Below are positions 1-5,420 of a DNA stretch of 5,901 nucleotides, one piece after another. The notes beneath the pieces were generated by a model. It saw only the letters and a list, made by a program, of their open reading frames with translations. It did not search any database and was not told the DNA's origin. Both the position numbers and the translations under genes were made by a program. This DNA comes from Lutibacter sp. (lineage in GTDB: Bacteria > Bacteroidota > Bacteroidia > Flavobacteriales > Flavobacteriaceae), in contig DPCK01000139.1 of the NCBI GenBank assembly GCA_003516285.1, forward strand, positions 1 to 5,901. Direction: 5' to 3'. How positions within the stretch are numbered: the first letter of the stretch is position 1; each line of letters begins with the position of its first letter.

Positions 1-1342
1 CCAAAACAATATTGGCAACTCTTACGTGTTTTTCAGCCGGTTCATCAAAAGTTGATGCAACAACTTCGCCTCTTACGCTTCGTTGCATATCTGTAACTTC
101 TTCTGGTCTTTCATCAATCAAAAGAATAATTTGATAAACTTCCGGGTGATTCGAAGCAATTGAGTTTGCGATATCTTTCAACAACATTGTTTTACCAGTT
201 TTTGGCTGCGAAACTATCATCCCTCTTTGTCCTTTTCCAATCGGACAAAATAAGTCGATGATTCTTGTTGAAAGTGTGCTGTTTTTTCCTGCCAAATTAA
301 ATTTTTCCTCAGGAAAAAGCGGTGTTAAATGCTCAAAAGAAACACGGTCTCTAACCACATTCGGATTTAAACCGTTTATTTTTGAAACACGAATTAAAGG
401 AAAATATTTTTCACCTTCTTTTGGTGGTCTTACCACACCTTTTACGGTATCTCCGGTTTTTAAACCAAATAATTTAACTTGTGATTGTGATAAGTAAATA
501 TCATCTGGCGATGACAGATAGTTGTAATCGGATGAGCGCAAAAAACCATAACCGTCAGGCATCATTTCCAACACACCTTCACTTTCAATAATTCCGTCAA
601 ATTCATAATCAGGATCTCTAAAGCGATTTCCCGGCTTTCGGGGACCTTTTTCTCTTTGTTGGTTTGCTTGTGGTTGATTTCCTTGTTGTTGGTTTCCTTG
701 TTGCTGGTTTCCTTGTTGCTGGTTTCCTTGTTGCTGGTTTCCTTGTTGTTTAGGATGTTTAATTGGCTGTTTAGGCTGGTTTTGAACAGGCCTGTCTTGT
801 CCGTTTTCAGTAACGTCAACAATGGTTTCAATACTTTCTGGCTGACTTTCAGTTTCGGTTTTTGTTTCCAGTCTTGACGATTTTTTAATGGCAACTTTTA
901 TACCGTCAGTTCTAACAATAGGTTTTTCAATAGTTTCCGCTTGAGTATTTTCAACAGGTGATTTTGGTGAAAATTTTACAGCCTTTTTAATGGCTTTTTT
1001 TACAGTAGGAACTTGAATTGGTTTTGTATTTTCTTCAACTTCAGCATTTTCAACAGCGGTAAAAAGCTCGGGTGCTTTTTCTTTTTGTGGTTGTGAATGC
1101 GGAACGTTTTTGTTTGTTTTGGTTTGATTTGCTTTTAATACGATGCGTTTGCGCCTTGGCTTGTCGTCATCAGATAAAGATTCATTTTTGGAAGGAGCTG
1201 GAGGAGCAGCGGCTTGAATATCTAGAATTAAATAAACCAAATCCAGTTTTTTTAATTGACTAAACTTCTTTGCTCCAACGGTTTTAGCAATCTCTTGTAA
1301 TTCTGAAAGAGATTTATCCTTTAGTTCGGAAATTTCAAACAT
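1..1342 (-). CDS. rho: Transcription termination factor Rho, C-terminus cut by window edge
   Basis: Rho is a cytoplasmic hexameric RNA-dependent ATPase/translocase that ends transcription at unstructured C-rich RNA. The frame is open from ATG 1342 to base 1 (447 codons). Domains seen: Rho_N helical domain at residues 1-45 (starts MFEISELKDKSLSELQEIAK); a low-complexity, Lys/Glu/Gln/Asn-rich insertion at about 46-245; a cold-shock-like primary RNA-binding domain at about 248-325, with RNP1-like DGYGFLR at 263-269; then the ATPase core with P-loop SQPKTGKT at 378-385 and LIDERPEEV, in which E411 aligns with catalytic E211 of E. coli Rho. The aspartate-bearing Walker B, the Q- and R-loops and the arginine finger lie beyond the edge, roughly 170 residues by comparison with E. 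coli Rho (419 aa). The insertion makes this Rho about 200 residues longer than the E. coli one, as is common in Bacteroidota. It is transcribed divergently from the DUF4293 gene. No Shine-Dalgarno is evident. The identification is secure. Confidence 0.98.
   Translation of the reverse strand, partial: MFEISELKDKSLSELQEIAKTVGAKKFSQLKKLDLVYLILDIQAAAPPAPSKNESLSDDDKPRRKRIVLKANQTKTNKNVPHSQPQKEKAPELFTAVENAEVEENTKPIQVPTVKKAIKKAVKFSPKSPVENTQAETIEKPIVRTDGIKVAIKKSSRLETKTETESQPESIETIVDVTENGQDRPVQNQPKQPIKHPKQQGNQQQGNQQQGNQQQGNQQQGNQPQANQQREKGPRKPGNRFRDPDYEFDGIIESEGVLEMMPDGYGFLRSSDYNYLSSPDDIYLSQSQVKLFGLKTGDTVKGVVRPPKEGEKYFPLIRVSKINGLNPNVVRDRVSFEHLTPLFPEEKFNLAGKNSTLSTRIIDLFCPIGKGQRGMIVSQPKTGKTMLLKDIANSIASNHPEVYQIILLIDERPEEVTDMQRSVRGEVVASTFDEPAEKHVRVANIVL
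661..750. repeat. 15-bp tandem repeat inside rho (six units, QQGNQ)
   Basis: Six head-to-tail 15-bp units on a plus-strand consensus of ggtttccttgttgct. Units at 691, 706 and 721 are identical, those at 736 and 676 differ by one or two bases, and the one at 661 is degenerate. Read in the rho frame they encode QQGNQ units at residues 199-228, the last being PQANQ. The unit is a multiple of three, so gain or loss of copies would keep the frame. The near identity of the central copies points to recent slippage or homogenisation (inference). Confidence 0.95.
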
Positions 1343-1471
1343 TATGTAAATATGTAATAATTGTTAGTGAATAAATATGATGATCTTATTAATTTAAGAA
1401 TTTCATTTTGAGTTAATCTGGGCGGTGATGATTTTTAGTTGCAGGTCCTGTATATAATTATGCAGTAGGAC
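1343..1471 (-). other. Predicted rho 5' leader, about 128 nt
   Basis: If transcription starts a few bases past the -7 box at 1476-1483, the rho mRNA has a leader of about 128 nt. A weak hairpin could form at its very start, with arms GTCCT/AGGAC at 1467-1471 and 1445-1449 and a long AT-rich loop. Two tiny ATG-initiated frames occur in it (12 codons from 1473, just upstream of the inferred start, and 5 codons from 1406), but neither is supported as coding. The leader length follows from the promoter guess only. Confidence 0.35.
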
Positions 1472-1475
1472 ATTG

Positions 1476-1505
1476 CAAATATAATAATTTATTTTAGATA
1501 GTAAA
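1476..1505 (-). promoter_or_regulatory. Predicted rho promoter (Bacteroidota type)
   Basis: Reading the minus strand, TATATTTG (1483 down to 1476) matches the TAnnTTTG -7 consensus of Bacteroidota housekeeping sigma factor. A partial -33 element, TTTA (from 1505), sits 19-20 nt upstream. It overlaps the upstream region of the promoter facing the other way. This is a motif match only; no transcription start is known. Confidence 0.5.
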
Positions 1506-1506
1506 C

Positions 1507-1537
1507 TTTTAATCTTTAAAAATAAAATGTATTTTTG
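1507..1537 (+). promoter_or_regulatory. Predicted promoter of the DUF4293 gene
   Basis: TATTTTTG at 1530-1537 is a full match to the TAnnTTTG -7 consensus. The -33 position holds only a T-run (1507-1510) rather than TTG. A start near 1543 would leave a leader of about 12 nt before ATG 1555, too short for a normal Shine-Dalgarno, and none is visible. The same octamer followed by CT occurs upstream of fabD at 5388. Confidence 0.5.
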
Positions 1538-1554
1538 CTGCAATTGGTTTAAAT

Positions 1555-1989
1555 ATGATTCAAAGAATACAAACGCTATATTTATTAATTGCCACGGTGC
1601 TTTCGGGAGGGTTAATTTTCTCTTTCAATTTATGGATCACGGAGCAGGGTACTAAATTTTACGCATTCGATTCAATAAGTTCAACCAATTTGGTCTTGGC
1701 AAGTGTTTTTGTTTTGTTCATAGCATCGGCCATTCTAACGTTTATCACAATTTTTCAGTTTAAAAAAAGACAGCTGCAATTTGTTTTAGGGCGTTTAGCA
1801 ATTTTGATTAATTTTATTTTAGTAGGCATACTCGTGTATTTTACACAAAACTTATCTGGAGAAATGCAAGTTTCTGAGAAGGGTATTGGGTTGCTCATTC
1901 CTATTTTTACAATTGTTTTTGTGGTTTTGGCCAACAAGGCGATTAAAAAGGATGATGAACTCGTGAAATCTGTGGATAGATTGCGATAA
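1555..1989 (+). CDS. DUF4293 family four-helix membrane protein
   Basis: A complete 144-residue integral membrane protein of unknown function. Four hydrophobic segments are visible at about residues 7-28, 46-67, 77-97 and 111-127, with short basic loops (KKRQ at 70-73, KAIKK at 128-132), which predicts an inner-membrane protein with both ends on the same side. The start MIQRIQTLYLL and the charged tail KKDDELVKSVDRLR match what I recall of the Bacteroidota-restricted DUF4293 family, which is often found beside rho. There is no signal-peptide cleavage site, enzyme motif or metal-binding pattern. The ATG at 1555 is the only sensible start, since it lies just after a promoter-like box and gives the family N-terminus. 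The gene is transcribed alone, away from rho, and stops 29 bp before a strong terminator. Whether it works with Rho is unknown; adjacency is the only link. Family assignment is from memory of the sequence pattern. Confidence 0.88.
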   Translation: MIQRIQTLYLLIATVLSGGLIFSFNLWITEQGTKFYAFDSISSTNLVLASVFVLFIASAILTFITIFQFKKRQLQFVLGRLAILINFILVGILVYFTQNLSGEMQVSEKGIGLLIPIFTIVFVVLANKAIKKDDELVKSVDRLR

Positions 1990-2018
1990 ACCTATAATCT
2001 TTGTATATTAGTGCGCAG

Positions 2019-2050
2019 AAACCATTTCAAATTCGTTTGAAATGGTTTTT
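2019..2050 (+). terminator. Intrinsic terminator after the DUF4293 gene
   Basis: A perfect 13-bp stem, AAACCATTTCAAA (2019-2031) pairing with 2036-2048, closed by a TTCG tetraloop and followed by a T-run (2046-2050, then CTATTTT). It begins 29 bp after the stop codon. The A-run on the left side means it could also work in the opposite direction. Confidence 0.9.
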
Positions 2051-2057
2051 CTATTTT

Positions 2058-2165
2058 AAGGGCGTTCCCCGCTAGCTGGCGGGTCGGGCTTTACCTTTAA
2101 GCGGAGTCGAAGGGCAAATTGGTTTACGATTTTAGATCTGCCTCGCTGATCGTCCCGAAGGGGGA
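2058..2165. repeat. GC-rich palindromic patch resembling a dispersed intergenic repeat
   Basis: A GC-rich island in an AT-rich spacer. It begins with GGGCGTTCCCCGC, forms a hairpin CCCGC (2068-2072)/GCGGG (2079-2083), and runs on as GTCGGGCTTT. GCGGAGTCGAAGGG follows at 2101-2114, and a small TCCC...GGGA palindrome lies at 2153-2165. These word types (GGGCG...GTCGGGCTTT and GGAGTCGAAG) resemble short repeats I associate with flavobacterial intergenic DNA. Copy number cannot be judged from one window. Confidence 0.45.
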
Positions 2166-2349
2166 ATTAGTATTGTAACGGAAAAAAGATTAAATGTTAA
2201 AGTGTCAAGTTTGAGTCCTAAGACTAAAGTTGAAAAAGGTAATAGAAACCAATCAACACCAATCAGGGAAGTTTAAATATTAAAAGTTGATTATTGGCAA
2301 CTAAAAACAGCTTCTGAGGAGCAAAATGTTTTAGAATATTGTAAAAAGT

Positions 2350-2378
2350 CAGGTTTAAAGCCCCATCGGGGCGACCTG
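2350..2378. repeat. Nested hairpin, REP-like element
   Basis: Inner stem GCCCC (2360-2364)/GGGGC (2368-2372) with loop ATC, and outer stem CAGGT (2350-2354)/ACCTG (2374-2378), separated by TTAAA on one side and a single G on the other. There is no T-run directly after it, so it is not a standard terminator. It resembles short GC-rich hairpin repeats seen between genes in Bacteroidota; being a member of a repeat family is inference. Confidence 0.45.
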
Positions 2379-2478
2379 TTTGTTAAAAATTTAATCGGAC
2401 AACAATGAAAACAAATAAAAGTTTTAAGTTATTTATTTTAAATTCCGCCCATAAGCCTATTTTATTTCAGCTATAAAC

Positions 2479-2522
2479 AAAAAATCCCATTCCGACTTTA
2501 AAAGTTTGAATGGGATTTTTTT
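2479..2522 (-). terminator. Intrinsic terminator after the metalloprotease gene (likely bidirectional)
   Basis: A 14-bp perfect stem, 2479-2492 (AAAAAATCCCATTC) with 2508-2521. Inside it a CG/TT mismatch leads to a further 4-bp stem, ACTT/AAGT. The A-run on one side and T-run on the other give a U-tract in both directions. It lies 17 bp past the protease stop codon on the minus strand, and would also catch read-through from the DUF4293 side. Confidence 0.9.
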
Positions 2523-2538
2523 AATTGTAAAAAAAAAA

Positions 2539-5145
2539 TTATTTTATGGCAAGCGCATTGTCAATGATGAAAATGAGACCGGCACGATGTGCCCTTGTCG
2601 TTTCATCGGCTGAAGTTGCACCAGCAAGCATCGTTTTAATTTTTTTCAAGGTTAACAGTGCCGCTGCTTTAGAAATGTCATCATAAGCGTTTTTAGGATT
2701 GTTGATATCCGCAATTTCGGCTGCTTGTTTTACAAAATAAGTTTGCAGGTATTGTCGGTGAATGTTTACTTTCCCCAATAAATCGGCTTTAAAAATCCCA
2801 TTTGCCAAGTCACCCATCACTTCTGCTGCAGAATATGCATTGCCATAAAGACCTGAGTTGGAAATTCTTTGCAAGGTTGTTGGATGCATCATATGCGAAA
2901 GCGGTTCAGTTTGCAGGGTTAAATAAATAGTGTTTAATTTTGGGTCTTCTGTTGAGGAGAAGAATCCGAATCCGCGTCTTTGCATTTGCAAATAAGGGTA
3001 TAACGGAATGTCGGCATCAAAAGCATTTGGCGCAAACGCATATTTGTTTAATATGGAAATGGCTCTTTTTTGTGCTGCTTTGGAAACTGGCGTAAATGGT
3101 TTTTCAGCAGTGTTTTGTCCAACATAACTTCTGTCAACATAAACCCCACCAACATAACGGCTTACCACAGCCATCATATCTCTTCTTTGGCCATTTAACA
3201 TACCAAATCTGGAACGCAATTCTGCGTAATTCTCCCCATTTTTGCTGTATTTTGATTTAAGCTTGCCCATCACATTATTCACCAACATAAACCTTTCTTC
3301 AGCGTGGGTAATGGCATCACTGCTTAAATCATTCACCATAACGCGGGGATCAATCGCTTTTCCGGGAGAACGCATATCATCAGCATCATTCCCGAAAGTA
3401 AGGTTTGGTTCTGTGCTGCGGTTAAGAATTTTGTTCAATTCGGCTTCTTCAAGGTTTTCGTCAAATTCTCTGTAGCCATATTCAATAGCCCATAGATCGT
3501 AAGGCCCCGGTTTTGTGGTATAATAATTTCCCTGTTTTGATCGGTCTAATGAAAGATTAATTGCCGGATAATCCATCACGGATCCAATCAACCCAATATT
3601 TTCCGTAATTGCCGTGTTATGAAGTTCAGAAGGCTTCAACATTTGACTCGATTTCATATTGTGATTTAAACCAAGCGTATGGCCCATCTCGTGCAACAAT
3701 AAATAATACAAAAATTCTTTGTGAATTTTTAAAATGGTTTTCGGGTCATCATCACTGGCATCGGCCAAGGTGGCACCCATCAAGAACTGACTTTTGAGTT
3801 CGCTTGCTAATGAGCATAATTGGCCATTATTATGGAAATAACTATTGATATTTGATTCTTTTTCGAAGCTATTCGCTGAAAATAAGTCATCATATATTGG
3901 TGATCTGCTTCCAGAAACCCATTCCACCGTAATATCAGCTCCCAAAATTTGCCCTGTTCTAGGATTTGCAAAACTTGGGCCGATAGCGCCGTATCTTGGA
4001 GTTGAAGACGCAACCCATCGAATTACGTTATAACGCACATCACCAGCATCCCAGTCAACAGTGTCTGGTTGCATTTTCATCACAACGGCATTTTTGAAAC
4101 CCGCCTTTTCAAAAGCTTGGTTCCAACGATTTCCGGCTTCCATAACAGCTTCACGATATTCAACAGGAGTGGTGTTTTCTACCCAAAAAGTAATCGGCTC
4201 CACAGGTTCGCTTAGCGCCGCCGATGGGTCTTTTTTAGTTAAATACCATCGATGAATAATGTCTTTATAAGGTGTTGGCTTGATGCTTGTTTGGTCATTA
4301 ATTTGTTCCCCAAAATAGCCAATGCGAGGATCATCTCTTCTTGCCCGGAAATTATTTTCGGGCATTTGCAAAAAGGTGTGCTGTATGCGAACCCGCACAT
4401 AACGTGCATCTGTAATATCATTACCGCCACCATTCAATGGTGCCGGATTGTCATAAGCAAGGTCCACCGTAACGTCTGTGTTATTTGGAAAAGATCGAAC
4501 ACTGAAATATTTTGATTTAGATGCATTGAAATTTCCAAGGACGAATGCTGCTCCCGGAGTTGCTCCCGGACGCGGAGTTGGTTTTACAGGATCTAATTTT
4601 TCGCTTAAAAAAAGTCCGTCTCCAGCAATTAAGAAACCGGTACTGTCTTGTGCCACTATTTTCTCAGACAGAAAAATGGCTTCTGATATGTCCGTTCCGG
4701 CAGTTTTACTGATGGCATTGGCTTTGTCATAGTAAAAAGCAGTGTTTACCAATCCAAATTCAATTTTGTCGTTGGCTTTCTTTATGTCGAAAACATTCGT
4801 ATTGCGATGCATACTCTGATTTAAATTCAAGCCTGTTGGACCATTCATCGAATAACTTTGATAAATAAATTCCTTATTCATCTGGTTTTTTTTGATGTAA
4901 AGTTGCATACTTCCTGTTACAGTGTCCTGATACACGGTAAACAATCCTTCAATTTTTTTACTGCCTTTAATTTTGTCTTTGAGAGAGACTTTGGCTGTTT
5001 TTTTTACTTTAGCGGAGTCTAATTTTGCTGCTGCGGCTTCTTTTTTATTTTCCTTTTTGCGCGGCGGTTTATTTTGCGCAAATGAAGAACCTGCAAAAAA
5101 CAAAATTGCAAAAGAAAAAAGGAATGCGAATTTTAAGTTATTCAT
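2539..5145 (-). CDS. Secreted zinc-dependent metalloprotease (HEXXHxxGxxH, DUF5117/DUF4953 type)
   Basis: A complete 868-residue predicted zinc peptidase of the met-zincin type; substrate unknown. Residues 1-23 form a Sec signal peptide (hydrophobic core, SFA|Q cleavage). There is no lipobox cysteine and no obvious type IX secretion tail, so a periplasmic or released protein is expected. A Lys/Ala-rich stretch (about 25-65) leads into a prodomain-like region resembling DUF5118/DUF5117 (about 50-300, with RRDDPRIGYF around 270). The catalytic part follows: WNQAFEKAGF at 341-350, then HEMGHTLGLNH at 485-495, with H485, H489 and H495 as zinc ligands and E486 as catalytic base, and a Met-turn SVMDYP with M524. 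A long C-terminal region runs to the end. Length is normal for these Bacteroidota proteins. The start is supported by the signal peptide. It is a single-gene unit with its own terminator, divergent from fabD. Peptidase class is firm; domain names are from memory. Confidence 0.93.
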   Translation of the reverse strand: MNNLKFAFLFSFAILFFAGSSFAQNKPPRKKENKKEAAAAKLDSAKVKKTAKVSLKDKIKGSKKIEGLFTVYQDTVTGSMQLYIKKNQMNKEFIYQSYSMNGPTGLNLNQSMHRNTNVFDIKKANDKIEFGLVNTAFYYDKANAISKTAGTDISEAIFLSEKIVAQDSTGFLIAGDGLFLSEKLDPVKPTPRPGATPGAAFVLGNFNASKSKYFSVRSFPNNTDVTVDLAYDNPAPLNGGGNDITDARYVRVRIQHTFLQMPENNFRARRDDPRIGYFGEQINDQTSIKPTPYKDIIHRWYLTKKDPSAALSEPVEPITFWVENTTPVEYREAVMEAGNRWNQAFEKAGFKNAVVMKMQPDTVDWDAGDVRYNVIRWVASSTPRYGAIGPSFANPRTGQILGADITVEWVSGSRSPIYDDLFSANSFEKESNINSYFHNNGQLCSLASELKSQFLMGATLADASDDDPKTILKIHKEFLYYLLLHEMGHTLGLNHNMKSSQMLKPSELHNTAITENIGLIGSVMDYPAINLSLDRSKQGNYYTTKPGPYDLWAIEYGYREFDENLEEAELNKILNRSTEPNLTFGNDADDMRSPGKAIDPRVMVNDLSSDAITHAEERFMLVNNVMGKLKSKYSKNGENYAELRSRFGMLNGQRRDMMAVVSRYVGGVYVDRSYVGQNTAEKPFTPVSKAAQKRAISILNKYAFAPNAFDADIPLYPYLQMQRRGFGFFSSTEDPKLNTIYLTLQTEPLSHMMHPTTLQRISNSGLYGNAYSAAEVMGDLANGIFKADLLGKVNIHRQYLQTYFVKQAAEIADINNPKNAYDDISKAAALLTLKKIKTMLAGATSADETTRAHRAGLIFIIDNALAIK

Positions 5146-5420
5146 AGTATTAATGTTTAATGTGGATGGATAAAAATATTTTAGTTAAAAATGTTCACGA
5201 ATATAAAATAAGTTTTTGAAATGGAGTAGTTTAAAATAAAAATTAGCATCATAACAAAAAGTTGGTTCAATAAAATGTGCTCCGTTTTTCAGTTTTTTAA
5301 AAAATTTATATTTCAATTGTTGCTGATTTTTACGAAGATGGTACGAATAGTTGGCAGATAGGTCACCTAAAAACAGGAAATTATGCTTATTTTTGCTATT
5401 GAATTTATTAATGATATAAA
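5146..5420. other. Divergent intergenic region between the metalloprotease gene and fabD
   Basis: AT-rich spacer of 275 bp. The fabD side has a TAnnTTTG box at 5388-5395. The protease side has only a weak candidate, TATATTCG (minus strand, 5205 down to 5198, one mismatch). An odd-centred palindrome, TAGGTcACCTA, lies at 5359-5369. A minus-strand frame covering most of the spacer runs into the start of fabD and looks non-coding. Confidence 0.6.
5388..5395 (+). promoter_or_regulatory. Predicted fabD promoter -7 box
   Basis: TATTTTTG is a full match to TAnnTTTG and would place the transcription start near 5400, about 20 nt before ATG 5421. No TTG is seen at the expected -33 distance. That zone instead holds the 11-bp palindrome at 5359-5369. 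Motif match only. Confidence 0.45.

Larger units (their letters stand above)
1990..2538. other. Convergent intergenic spacer, no convincing gene
   Basis: About 550 bases between two convergent genes. From left to right it holds the DUF4293 terminator (2019-2050), a GC-rich palindromic patch (2058-2165), AT-rich sequence with a frame from 2136 to 2408 broken by one in-frame stop (TAA 2274), a nested hairpin (2350-2378), more AT-rich sequence, and the protease terminator (2479-2522). No tRNA, rRNA or intact ORF was recognised. Confidence 0.8.

Noticed and set aside
661..750. Possible CRISPR array
   Set aside because: The 15-bp units are directly contiguous with no spacers and lie in frame within rho; no cas genes are present.
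562..894. Minus-strand frame coding NKETS-type repeats, and a plus-strand LLLVS-repeat frame at 656-877
   Set aside because: Both are out-of-frame readings of the 15-bp repeat and its flanks inside rho, whose frame is open across the whole stretch and has clear family motifs.
1389..1473. Tiny leader-peptide frames upstream of rho (12 and 5 codons)
   Set aside because: They are too short to tell from chance in AT-rich DNA and show no ribosome binding site or codon pattern suggesting a leader peptide.
3609..4732. Several 60-90 codon frames on both strands within the metalloprotease gene
   Set aside because: All lie inside an 868-codon gene with a signal peptide and a complete zinc site; they are shadows in other frames.
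5198..5205. Metalloprotease promoter -7 box TATATTCG
   Set aside because: One mismatch at a conserved position and no -33 element at the right distance, so it is not listed as a separate feature.
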